Position numbers and translations under genes: made by a program. Positions 9,073-16,904 of a stretch of DNA of 64,000 nucleotides are shown here, piece after piece; the first letter of the stretch is position 1, and every line of letters begins with the position of its first letter. The notes beneath the pieces were generated by a model. That model had not been told where the DNA came from. It saw nothing but the letters and a program-made list of their open reading frames with translations, and searched no databases. The DNA comes from Kordiimonadales bacterium IMCC3096 (GTDB lineage Bacteria; Pseudomonadota; Alphaproteobacteria; Minwuiales; Minwuiaceae), in contig CP018227.1 of NCBI GenBank assembly GCA_016865035.1, forward strand, positions 208,501 to 272,500, in the 5' to 3' direction.

Positions 9073-9930
9073 TCAGACGGTCCCTGCCAGATCTTGCAGC
9101 CAGTCCCCGGCGTCGCGTGCGTCCACCTCAGCCTCCCGCACCAGCGCGTCGAACTGCTCGGTCAGCATCCGTACCCGGTCACGGGACCGGAACGCCAGAT
9201 AGAACCGACCGATGTAGACCACACCGACAAGCGGACCGAAGACCGTGACCGGTGCGGAGAAGATCCGCCGGGAATCGAACAGGAACAGCCGCAGCGACGG
9301 AAAGAAGTCCCGCACCGACGCCGCCATGCTGGTCAGCTGATCGCGCCGGACATCGGCCGACAGCCCCCGATAGTATCCCTGTCCGGCCGCGAAGGCATGC
9401 AGCTCGCCCAGCGAGACGGCCATCTCGAAGTCCGACTGGTTCTGCCGCATCAGTGCCAGCCGATCCTGCATCGCCCCGATGGCCTGTTCCGCGGTCTTGC
9501 CCAGCGTGCGCTCATACTCCCAGCGCAGCGTATCCTCGGTCTTCAGCATGTCTGGCAGGGTCGCGGGCACGTGGCGGATCTTGTAGCCGGCGGCCTCCCG
9601 ATGCCAGTCCAGCAGTTCGTCATCCCACGCCGCGCGCGCCGCCTGGGTCACCGAGACCGCCGCCGCAATCACGTCACCGGGCCGCTCCGGCCGGTCGGTC
9701 AGGCCAAGCAGCCAGTCGGCGCTGACACCCAGCACCTGGGCGCAACAGGCCGCCAGATGGGCATTGGGCAGACGCCCCACCTCATCAGAGAGCAGTTGGG
9801 CAACGGTGGAGCGGTCGGCACCAGTCCGGCGCGCCAGTTCACTCCGGTTCATGGCTGACCGCTTCATGCCTTCCGCAAGCCGCGCCTGGAAAACCTCGGA
9901 ACGCTCACGCTTGTCGAATAAATCATGCAT
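9073..9930 (-). CDS. XRE-family transcriptional regulator with sensory C-terminal domain
   Basis: This protein has about 285 residues. An N-terminal helix-turn-helix ([20 protein letters not shown] followed by [22 protein letters not shown]) is joined to a larger C-terminal domain ([30 protein letters not shown]) that looks like a ligand- or protein-binding module. The start could be the ATG at 9930 (MHDLFDKR) or the in-frame ATG at 9954 (MLVEKN). Both fall inside nested inverted repeats (see 9920-9959), which suggests autoregulation. It is transcribed divergently from the DUF2061 gene. The target is unknown. Confidence 0.8.
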   Translation of the reverse strand: MHDLFDKRERSEVFQARLAEGMKRSAMNRSELARRTGADRSTVAQLLSDEVGRLPNAHLAACCAQVLGVSADWLLGLTDRPERPGDVIAAAVSVTQAARAAWDDELLDWHREAAGYKIRHVPATLPDMLKTEDTLRWEYERTLGKTAEQAIGAMQDRLALMRQNQSDFEMAVSLGELHAFAAGQGYYRGLSADVRRDQLTSMAASVRDFFPSLRLFLFDSRRIFSAPVTVFGPLVGVVYIGRFYLAFRSRDRVRMLTEQFDALVREAEVDARDAGDWLQDLAGTV

Positions 9931-9959
9931 GAGGAGATTTTTCTCCACAAGCATGATTT
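9920..9959. promoter_or_regulatory. Nested palindromes over the start of the XRE regulator
   Basis: The outer arms AAATCATGC (9920-9928) and GCATGATTT (9951-9959) are perfect 9-bp inverted repeats, and they enclose GGAGA-TTTT-TCTCC (9933-9946). The two candidate start codons of the regulator sit in or beside opposite outer arms, and its only GGAG-type ribosome binding site is one arm of the inner hairpin. This fits an autoregulatory operator or an RNA hairpin masking the start. Confidence 0.5.
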
Positions 9960-10044
9960 TTTCAATGGAATTCACAGAATACCCGCCCATCGGTCGATCG
10001 CCTATACCGGGGCCGACACCATCAGACGCGGAGGCACATTCGAG

Positions 10045-10260
10045 ATGGACACCAACCTGCGCACCCTGGCGAAAACCGCGACCTGGCAGACATCCGGCCT
10101 GCTGGTGATGTGCGGCATCACCTACGCCGTCACCGGATCACTGGCAGATGGCGGCATCGTCGCGGTCATCGGCACGGCCACCGGCACGCTGGCCTACATG
10201 CTTCACGAACGCCTGTGGTCGCGGGTGAAATGGGGGCAGCTGAACGGGATGCAGCAGTGA
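10045..10260 (+). CDS. DUF2061 domain membrane protein
   Basis: This is a 71-residue protein: a short amphipathic N-terminus (MDTNLRTLAKTATWQTSG) followed by two hydrophobic segments (LLVMCGITYAVTGSLADGG and IVAVIGTATGTLAYMLHERLW). This pattern with a C-terminal HERLW is the DUF2061 family of small predicted inner-membrane proteins of unknown function. The start at ATG 10045 is supported by GGAGG ten bases upstream. It is divergent from the XRE regulator and might be its target. Confidence 0.85.
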   Translation: MDTNLRTLAKTATWQTSGLLVMCGITYAVTGSLADGGIVAVIGTATGTLAYMLHERLWSRVKWGQLNGMQQ

Positions 10261-10275
10261 ACCCGGATCGACCGT

Positions 10276-11601
10276 CTACTCAGCGGCAACCGCAGTCTCG
10301 CTGACAGGTTCCGGGGAAGGCGTCATCCACCAGGTCCGCATCCTGCCCTTGCCCTTGATCTCGATCTCGCCGCGCGGTTCGAACCGGTAGATATCGCCCA
10401 GCGCCGCCACGACATCCTCGGTCACCTGGATCCGACCGCATTCGCCGGTCGTCTCCATGCGCGAGGCCGTGTTCACCGGGTCGCCCCAGAGGTCATAGAG
10501 AAAGCGGCTGTCACCCACCACACCAGCGATGATCGGCCCGCTGGAAATGCCGATACGGATTCCCAGCGGTGTGCCGTCGGGCCGGCTCATCCCCTCCACC
10601 GCACGCAGCATGTCGCAGGCCAGAGCGGCAATGTTGCGAATGTTGGAGGTTGACCCCGGCGGCGCACCGGAAGCGACCATGTAGGCATCGCCGATGGTCT
10701 TGATCTTCTCCACGCCATGTTGCGCGACCAGGGCATCGAACTTCTCGAACACATCGGAGAGCAGGGTCAGCGTCTCCTCCGGCTCGCAGGATGCCGCCAG
10801 TGTGGTGAAGTCCTGCAGATCGGCGAACAGCACTGCGACGTCGGACAACCGCTCGGTGGTATGTCCGTTCCCCTCCCGCAGCCGTTGCGCCACCGAGGCC
10901 GGCAGGATGCGGTCCAGCAGTTCCCGGGCCTTGTTGCGTTCCTGATCGATGATGACGGAGCGGGCAAAGGCCCTGCGGCGCAACAACTCCAGCCGCCGGG
11001 CGGCAAAGAGCCCCACGAGATTGGCCGAAATGATCAGCATCGCGCTCGACACGACCCGGATCGGGTCCGTGTCTTCCAGCGAAAAGGGAAAGGTGATGGC
11101 GAGGAAAAGGACCGTACTGATGGATGCCGTGACCACAGCCTGGATGTAGAACAGTGGAAAGAGGGAATAGATGATGAAGATCAACAGGATGAAGCCGGAA
11201 TCCACTGGAAGCGGGTGGCCGCCGTAAACATTGGAAAGGGCCTGAAAGACGCATACCTCGACCGCGGCGAGATTGAGAAGCAAAGGCCAACGCGTCCGCC
11301 AGAAATCAAGATAGCTGAGCACATAGCCAACCAGCATCAGCCCGTTGAGCACGAACAGTCGCAACAGACCAAGCAGTTCGGCGTTCAGCCAGAGCCCGAA
11401 GAAATCCACCGGCACGAACACCGTGTTGAGTGCGATCCCGATCAGCAAGGCCCGGCGCACCTGCAACAGGTTGCCGTCCCGCATGGCGGCCTTGTAGCCG
11501 CGTTCCCATTCGATGTCCTTGAATTCGAGCGACACCCTGTCGAGCGGCGGCAGATCCCCCGCCGAATCGTCCTGTCGAACATGACCATGCAGGAATTTCA
11601 T
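10276..11601 (-). CDS. Membrane-bound adenylate/guanylate cyclase
   Basis: This is a class III nucleotide cyclase of about 441 residues. The N-terminal half has roughly six hydrophobic segments (e.g. ALLIGIALNTVFVPVDFFGLW), followed by a short linker helix (LLDRILPASVAQRLREG) typical of class III cyclases and then the catalytic domain. The domain has VLFADLQDFT (first metal Asp), KIKTIGDAYMVASG, IRIGISSGPIIAGVVG and LWGDPVNTASRM (transition-state Asn/Arg region). Whether it makes cAMP or cGMP cannot be decided by eye. The start at ATG 11601 is preferred over an upstream TTG at 11649. A cyclic-nucleotide-binding antiporter lies at 39509-41986, but a link is speculative. Confidence 0.9.
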   Translation of the reverse strand: MKFLHGHVRQDDSAGDLPPLDRVSLEFKDIEWERGYKAAMRDGNLLQVRRALLIGIALNTVFVPVDFFGLWLNAELLGLLRLFVLNGLMLVGYVLSYLDFWRTRWPLLLNLAAVEVCVFQALSNVYGGHPLPVDSGFILLIFIIYSLFPLFYIQAVVTASISTVLFLAITFPFSLEDTDPIRVVSSAMLIISANLVGLFAARRLELLRRRAFARSVIIDQERNKARELLDRILPASVAQRLREGNGHTTERLSDVAVLFADLQDFTTLAASCEPEETLTLLSDVFEKFDALVAQHGVEKIKTIGDAYMVASGAPPGSTSNIRNIAALACDMLRAVEGMSRPDGTPLGIRIGISSGPIIAGVVGDSRFLYDLWGDPVNTASRMETTGECGRIQVTEDVVAALGDIYRFEPRGEIEIKGKGRMRTWWMTPSPEPVSETAVAAE

Positions 11602-11696
11602 CGGCGCAGGATAGCGCAGCCGCCCAGCCTTGCCATCTGCAATCGGCAACCAAATGTTCCGGAAGGAATTTGTTGACCCTCAAGCCCTGCATCTTG

Positions 11697-11766
11697 TGCA
11701 ACGCAGCATAACACCAACGCCGGTTCCAAGCGCAATGCCGCCACCTATATTGCAGTGCAGCATACG
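11697..11766. promoter_or_regulatory. Imperfect direct repeats upstream of the 63-residue protein
   Basis: TGCAACGCAGCATAAC (11697-11712) and TGCAGTGCAGCATACG (11751-11766) match at 12 of 16 positions and lie upstream of the gene at 11817. TGC/GCA-rich boxes of this kind occur at some alphaproteobacterial regulator sites, for example the PHA regulator PhaR. That assignment is only a suggestion. Confidence 0.25.
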
Positions 11767-11816
11767 GTGTCATCGCGAAGATCCCACCGGTGCCTGTCCA
11801 AGAAACGGAGTATCCG

Positions 11817-12008
11817 ATGTCTCCCCGGAATGCGCATGGCGAAAGCACGGCGCGCAAGCTTGAAGCTGTCGAAATCCAGAACATGATCCTCGAGGCCCGT
11901 GCAGTGCGCTCGGCGATGATCTCGAACCTGCTGATCAGCGGGTACCATGATGTTCGCAACTGGTTCGGCAATCTGATCCACAGCCGCCACAATGTAAGCG
12001 GCGCCTGA
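11817..12008 (+). CDS. Small hypothetical protein
   Basis: This 63-residue protein is predicted from ATG 11817 with an ACGGAG ribosome binding site 7 bases upstream. It has a charged N-terminus (MSPRNAHGESTARKLEAVEI), a helix (QNMILEARAVRSAMISNLLI) and a C-terminal stretch GYHDVRNWFGNLIHSR. It has no signal peptide or cysteine. The size and the helix-plus-WF layout resemble short DUF1127-like alphaproteobacterial proteins, but I do not recognise it. It stands alone, divergent from the cyclase. Beyond its stop (12009-12225) I see only a 9-bp inverted repeat (12141-12149 / 12173-12181), a possible terminator. Confidence 0.6.
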   Translation: MSPRNAHGESTARKLEAVEIQNMILEARAVRSAMISNLLISGYHDVRNWFGNLIHSRHNVSGA

Positions 12009-12225
12009 TCCCCAATCCGACGAACCGATCCTGGCGCGTCGCCACTCCCTCCCCCCTGTGCTTCTGGTCGCACCAGTTGATCAGCGGCAACGGTGGCGCG
12101 TCAGGATTCGGGTCTTCCCGGTTGAATCGCAGATTTGATTCGAAACCGGTTGCCGAAAGATTCGCCAATATTCCGGTTTCGTTCGAAAAAGGGATTCAAA
12201 CCACGGTCCCGTAGCCCTGAGCGGA

Positions 12226-13446
12226 TCAGTACTGCCGCAACCTTACAGGGAATGTCCTGAACCCGCGAAATCGTGCACGACCGGTTCGCGCTGACGGACC
12301 GTCGGGTTCAATGGTCGCGAAGCGGTCCAGCAGGCCACGGATAGCGATCCGTCCCTCCATCCGCGCCAGCGTGTTGCCCATGCAGACATGCGCCCCCCAG
12401 CCGAAGGCCAGGTGGCGGTTCGGGCTGCGGGTGATGTCCAGCCTGTCCGGATCAGGGAACATCGCAGGATCGCGATTGGCGGCACCGATGCCGAGATGGA
12501 TGACCGTGCCTGGCGACAGGACTTCGTCGCCGATGCGTGTTTCGACTGTGACCCGCCGATTGCCGAGCTGGTTCGAACTCTCGAAGCGCAGGAACTCCTC
12601 GATCGCGCTGTCCATCATCTCGGGGTTGTCGCGCAGACGCTGCAGTTCCCCGGGAAAGGCCAGCAGGGCGGCGATCCCGTTGCCGATCAGATTGGTCGTG
12701 GTCTCGTGCCCGGCGTTCAGCAGGAAGATGCAGTTCTGGATCAGCTCTTCCTCGGTCAGCCCCTCTCCCTCGACCTCCCCCATGATCAGGCGGGAGAGGA
12801 TGTCGTCGTCGCGCAGCGCCTTGCGCCGTTCGTCGATCAGGTCCTTGAGATAGGCCGAGAAGCCCTCCACTGCCGCATTGCCACGATGCAGATGGTCATC
12901 ACTGATGACCGGCTCCAGCGCCCCCAGGATCGTCACCGCCCAGTCGCGCAGCCGGTCGCGGTCGGCCACCGGCACCCCCAGCATGTCGCAGATCACCCCG
13001 ACCGGCAGCGCGAACGCGAAGTCACCGATCAGATCAACCTGCTGCCGCGCCGCAGCATCGTCCAGAAAGCCGTCGACCATGGCAATGATGGATGGTTCCA
13101 TCTGGCGCATGGCGCGGGGCGTGAAGGCCTCCGCCAGCAGCTTGCGGACACGGGTGTGCAACGGCGGGTCGTTGAAGACCAGACTGGTGGTGTGATGCCT
13201 GTACAGCCCGCCGTCACCGAACTTCGGCCCGAACTCCTTCGTCTTGTCAGACGACATGCGGCGGTCGCGATAGACCTCCAGCACATCCGCGTAGCGGCTG
13301 AGGAACACGGACCCGTCCGGCATCCGGTGAACAGGACTGTGGTGGCGCAGCGCGTGGTAGACCGGAAACGGGTCTTCCAGGAACGCAGGCGTCAGCTTGT
13401 AGAGATTGAACTCCCGCGCCACCGCCGCTGCTGCCACCTGTTCCAT
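12226..13446 (-). CDS. Cytochrome P450
   Basis: This is a soluble class I bacterial P450 of 406 residues. The I helix has NAGHETTTN (proton-delivery Glu-Thr), the K helix has EEFLRFES (ExxR) and the haem loop is HLAFGWGAHVCMGNTLAR, with the axial Cys at about 355. It needs ferredoxin and a reductase, and none is encoded nearby. The start is the ATG at 13446 (MEQVAAAAVA), one base after the SDR stop, so the two form one operon. P450s of this look (CYP107/CYP153-like in general shape) hydroxylate small hydrophobic molecules; the substrate is unknown. Confidence 0.95.
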   Translation of the reverse strand: MEQVAAAAVAREFNLYKLTPAFLEDPFPVYHALRHHSPVHRMPDGSVFLSRYADVLEVYRDRRMSSDKTKEFGPKFGDGGLYRHHTTSLVFNDPPLHTRVRKLLAEAFTPRAMRQMEPSIIAMVDGFLDDAAARQQVDLIGDFAFALPVGVICDMLGVPVADRDRLRDWAVTILGALEPVISDDHLHRGNAAVEGFSAYLKDLIDERRKALRDDDILSRLIMGEVEGEGLTEEELIQNCIFLLNAGHETTTNLIGNGIAALLAFPGELQRLRDNPEMMDSAIEEFLRFESSNQLGNRRVTVETRIGDEVLSPGTVIHLGIGAANRDPAMFPDPDRLDITRSPNRHLAFGWGAHVCMGNTLARMEGRIAIRGLLDRFATIEPDGPSARTGRARFRGFRTFPVRLRQY

Positions 13447-13447
13447 C

Positions 13448-14227
13448 TCAGCGGGCCAGGAAACCACCGTCGATGGGCAGTTCGACACCTGTGACGAACT
13501 TGCCGGAGTCGGCGACCAGGTACAGCACACCTTCCGCGATGTCCCGCGCCTCCCCGATCCGGCCCAGCGGTGTCGCGCGGATCATGCGCTTCTTGATGAA
13601 GGATTCGCCGAATTCCTCCACCACCGTGTCCAGCATCCCCGTCTCGATGAAGCCCGGATGCACCGAATTGATCCGGATCGGATAGCGCAGCGAGGTGCAT
13701 TCCATGGCCGCGGCCTTGGTCAGCGTACGGACACCGCCCTTCGACGCCGAATAGGCCCCGATCATCGACGCGCCCGCAATACCGTAGATCGACGATGTAT
13801 TGACGATGGCACCGCCCGACTGCTTCATCGCCCGGATGCCATGCTTGATGCCCAGGAACACGCCATCCATGTTGATGGCCATGTGAGCCTGCCAGTCGGC
13901 AAGGGTGACATCCTCCAGCGGAATGGTCTCCGTCCGGACCCCGGCATTGTTGAACAGGATGCTGACCGTGCCGAACTCGGCGGCCTTGGCAAAGGCCGCT
14001 TCCCACTGCGCCTCATCCGCCACGTCGTGACGCAGGAACGCGGCCTTGCCGCCCGCCGCATTGATGCCCTCCACCACGGCCTGACCGCTTTCCACGGCCA
14101 CATCGGTGACGAGCACTGCCGCGCCTTCCGCGGCCAGCAGTTCCGCCGTCGCGCGCCCGATACCCGATGAACCGCCCGTGACGATTGCCACCTTGCCGGC
14201 AACCCGGCCCTTGCCACTCTCGCTCAT
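13448..14227 (-). CDS. Short-chain dehydrogenase/reductase
   Basis: This is an NAD(P)-dependent oxidoreductase of 259 residues with a Rossmann fold. The cofactor loop is TGGSSGIG, NNAG is present (ILFNNAGVRTE), and the catalytic Ser-Tyr-Lys is seen in VNTSSIYG and GAYSASKGG. The C-terminal DSGKFVTGVELPIDGGFLA is typical of the family. The acidic residue VTDVAVES after beta 2 suggests NAD(H). The start at ATG 14227 has GGGGAGGA upstream. It is first in the SDR-P450 operon and probably oxidises or reduces the same compound as the P450. Confidence 0.95.
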   Translation of the reverse strand: MSESGKGRVAGKVAIVTGGSSGIGRATAELLAAEGAAVLVTDVAVESGQAVVEGINAAGGKAAFLRHDVADEAQWEAAFAKAAEFGTVSILFNNAGVRTETIPLEDVTLADWQAHMAINMDGVFLGIKHGIRAMKQSGGAIVNTSSIYGIAGASMIGAYSASKGGVRTLTKAAAMECTSLRYPIRINSVHPGFIETGMLDTVVEEFGESFIKKRMIRATPLGRIGEARDIAEGVLYLVADSGKFVTGVELPIDGGFLAR

Positions 14228-14261
14228 GTCATCCTCCCCAGGAAATGAATGTGCCGTGACG

Positions 14262-14341
14262 ATAGACCGTTTCGTCGCCCGATGGAATTCGCACCCTGAC
14301 ATGTCCCTGCCCCCCTGACGCAGGAAAGCGAACCGGTCTAT
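14262..14341. promoter_or_regulatory. Widely spaced inverted repeat in the SDR/GST divergent promoter
   Basis: ATAGACCGTTTCG (14262-14274) and CGAACCGGTCTAT (14329-14341) are inverted copies with one mismatch in 13, separated by 54 bases. One copy lies beside each divergent start region, as expected for an operator pair controlling both the SDR-P450 and the GST-ALDH operons. No regulator gene is adjacent. Confidence 0.5.
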
Positions 14342-14383
14342 GGTGCGCCACAGAGACTGACACCGACCCTGGGGAGGCGCGCC

Positions 14384-15310
14384 TTGTCCGATCTGATCCT
14401 GCACCACTATGACGGCTCACCGTTCGCGGAGAAGGTGCGGCTGATGCTGGGGCTGAAGGGACTGGAATGGCGCTCCGTCGATATTCCGAACATCATGCCG
14501 AAGCCGGACCTGATGCCGCTCACCGGGGGCTACAGGAAGACACCCGTGCTGCAGATCGGTGCAGACATCTATTGTGATACCAAGCTGATCGCGGACGAAC
14601 TGGAACGGCGGTACCCGGACCCGACACTGATGACGGGCGGCCTGGGGCTGGCGCAGGCGATCTCCGGCTTTGCGGAGACCGGGATGTTCTGGACCATCGC
14701 CGGCTTCGTCATGGGCACCATTGCCGACAGGATGCCACCCGCCTTTCACGAGGACCGGGCACGGATGCGCGGCGCGACGAGTGTCAATATCGACAAGCTG
14801 AAGGCCGCGGTACCGGGCCATCTGGAGCAGTTGAAACCGCAACTCGCCTGGGCGGCTGACCTGATCGACGGCAAGGCTGCCTTTCTGGCGGGCGGCACGC
14901 CGGGCCTGGCCGATCTGACGCTCTACCACCCGCTCTGGTTCATGGCGAATGCCGGGCGCAAGGTGGGTGCCGTCCTGAACGACTATCCGGCACTGACCGG
15001 TTACATGGAACGGGTCGCGGCCATCGGACACGGCACGAAACAGGACATGACCGGGCCGGACGCCCTGTCCGTTGCCGCCGCAGCGACCCCCGATGCAACA
15101 ACCGGCGTGGCGGAGAATGCGGAGGGCTGGCAGGCGGGCGATCAGGTGTCCGTCACACCGCTGGACTACGCCCGCGATCCGGTTGTCGGCACGCTCGACG
15201 CCTACAACGGCCAGCGCATCGCGGTCCGTCGCACGGACGAGAAGGTCGGCGAGATTGTCGTGCATTTCCCGCGCGTGGGCTTTGCCATTCGCGCCACGAA
15301 GCAGAACTGA
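14384..15310 (+). CDS. Glutathione S-transferase family protein
   Basis: The protein has 308 residues. The N-terminal thioredoxin-like domain is clear (LILHHYDGSPFAEKVRLMLG ... YRKTPVLQIGADIYCDTKLI, with the cis-Pro in KTPVLQ), and a helical C-terminal domain follows to about residue 210. An unusual extra tail of about 75 residues (from EGWQAGDQVSVTP to the end) looks like a small beta-domain and makes the protein longer than a normal 200-230-residue GST. The start is TTG at 14384, with GGGGAGG upstream. It is followed 27 bases later by the aldehyde dehydrogenase. Confidence 0.85.
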   Translation: MSDLILHHYDGSPFAEKVRLMLGLKGLEWRSVDIPNIMPKPDLMPLTGGYRKTPVLQIGADIYCDTKLIADELERRYPDPTLMTGGLGLAQAISGFAETGMFWTIAGFVMGTIADRMPPAFHEDRARMRGATSVNIDKLKAAVPGHLEQLKPQLAWAADLIDGKAAFLAGGTPGLADLTLYHPLWFMANAGRKVGAVLNDYPALTGYMERVAAIGHGTKQDMTGPDALSVAAAATPDATTGVAENAEGWQAGDQVSVTPLDYARDPVVGTLDAYNGQRIAVRRTDEKVGEIVVHFPRVGFAIRATKQN

Positions 15311-15337
15311 AACACCAGAACCACGGAGACCAGAGGG

Positions 15338-16765
15338 ATGTTCATTTCAGGGGCATGGACGGACGCTGCATCGTCCGGAACGTTCGACGTCATCAACCCG
15401 GCAACGGGGGAAGTGATCACCCAGGTACCCGACGGCGGACGTGACGACGCAAGACGGGCCATCGACGCGGCGCATGACGCCTTTCGTGGCTGGGCCGGGA
15501 CCACGGCCTATGAACGCTCCGCCATCCTGCGCCGCGCCTACGACCTGATGCTGGAACGCAAGGAACATCTGGCCCGCACGATGACGGAGGAGCAGGGCAA
15601 GCCGATCCGCGCTGCCCGGACGGAGGTTCAGTACGGCGCCGACTTCCTGCTCTGGTTCTCGGAGGAGGCGAAGCGGAACTATGGCGAGACCATCCCCTCC
15701 CCCCGCTCCGACCAGCGTTTCATCGTGCTGCATCAGCCGGTTGGCGTCGTCGCCGCAGTTACGCCCTGGAACTATCCCGTCTCCATGATCACCCGGAAGG
15801 TCGGGCCGGCACTCGCCGCCGGCTGCACCGTAGTGCTGAAACCGGCAGAGGCGACACCGCTCTGCGCCATCGAGATCTTCAAGATCCTGGCCGAGGCCGG
15901 TGTGCCGGATGGCGTCATCAATCTGGTGACGGCGCTTGACCCGAAACCGATCGGCGACGAGTTCACCACCAACCCGAAGGTCCGCAAGCTCACCTTCACC
16001 GGCTCCACGGCTGTCGGGCGGATGCTTGCCGGGCAGGCCGCCGCCAACATGAAACGTGTTTCATGCGAGTTGGGTGGCCATGCACCGTTCATGGTCTTCA
16101 AGGATGCGGACCCGGTGCACGCCGCCAAGGGCGCGCAACTGGTGAAGTTCCTGAACACCGGCCAGGCCTGCATCAGCCCCAATCGTCTCTATGTCCACTC
16201 CTCCCTCGCCGATGCCTTCACCGGCACGCTGGCCGACCGGGTCGGAAAGATGAAGGCAGGGTCGGGCTTCGACGATGGTGTCGGCATCGGACCGCTGGTG
16301 AACGCGAAGGCGGTGGACAAGGTCGCCCGTCAGGTCGATGACGCCCGCGACAAGGGTGCCGAGGTCGTGCTTGGCGGCAACCGCCTGACCGAAGGCGCGC
16401 TGGGACAGGGCTTCTTCTATGCCCCGACGATCCTGACCGGCGTCAATCCGGCCATGGACATCTATCGGGAGGAAACCTTCGGCCCCGTCGCCCCGATCAT
16501 CCCCTTCGATGATGAGGAAGAGGCACTGAGCCTCGCCAACGACACCCACTACGGCCTCGCCGCCTATGTCTACACCCGCGACATCGGCCGCGCGTTCCGC
16601 ATGTTCGAAGGGCTGGATTTCGGCATCATCGGCGTCAATGACATCAACCCCAGCGCCGCCGCCGCCCCCTTCGGCGGCATGAAGGACTCCGGTCTGGGCC
16701 GCGAAGGGGCGCGGGAAGGCATCGCCGAGTATCTGGAGACCAAGCTGGGCGGCTTCTCGATCTGA
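15338..16765 (+). CDS. NAD(P)-dependent aldehyde dehydrogenase, succinate-semialdehyde dehydrogenase type
   Basis: The protein has 475 residues, the usual ALDH length. The conserved elements are TPWNYPVSMI (active-site Asn), KPAEATPLCA, FTGSTAVG (cofactor loop), the general-base Glu at about 244 (CELGGHAPF) and the nucleophile Cys at about 278 (NTGQACISPNR). The overall pattern resembles GabD-like succinate-semialdehyde dehydrogenases, but the family is promiscuous, so the aldehyde may come from the neighbouring P450/SDR pathway. The ATG is preceded by AGAGGG. A hairpin (16817-16852) follows the gene. Confidence 0.9.
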   Translation: MFISGAWTDAASSGTFDVINPATGEVITQVPDGGRDDARRAIDAAHDAFRGWAGTTAYERSAILRRAYDLMLERKEHLARTMTEEQGKPIRAARTEVQYGADFLLWFSEEAKRNYGETIPSPRSDQRFIVLHQPVGVVAAVTPWNYPVSMITRKVGPALAAGCTVVLKPAEATPLCAIEIFKILAEAGVPDGVINLVTALDPKPIGDEFTTNPKVRKLTFTGSTAVGRMLAGQAAANMKRVSCELGGHAPFMVFKDADPVHAAKGAQLVKFLNTGQACISPNRLYVHSSLADAFTGTLADRVGKMKAGSGFDDGVGIGPLVNAKAVDKVARQVDDARDKGAEVVLGGNRLTEGALGQGFFYAPTILTGVNPAMDIYREETFGPVAPIIPFDDEEEALSLANDTHYGLAAYVYTRDIGRAFRMFEGLDFGIIGVNDINPSAAAAPFGGMKDSGLGREGAREGIAEYLETKLGGFSI

Positions 16766-16816
16766 TCCGACGTGCAGGCTGCACGCCTGCCGGGGTCAGG
16801 CGGATCCTGAAATGAA

Positions 16817-16852
16817 AGGGGCAGGTCGGGAATGATCATCCCGCCTGCCCCT
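16817..16852. terminator. Bidirectional terminator-like hairpin
   Basis: AGGGGCAGG (16817-16825) pairs with CCTGCCCCT (16844-16852), and an inner CGGGA/TCCCG-type extension gives a long stem with two bulges around a short loop. It lies between the convergent aldehyde dehydrogenase and ABC ATPase genes. T tracts are weak. Confidence 0.6.
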
Positions 16853-16904
16853 GCCAGTTCTCGCTTCACCGGGTCGGGTGAAGCCTGTCGTTCGGAATCA
16901 CCGC

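Noticed and set aside
12226..16765. Secondary-metabolite biosynthetic cluster
   Set aside because: P450, SDR, GST and ALDH alone fit catabolism or detoxification; no core synthase is present.
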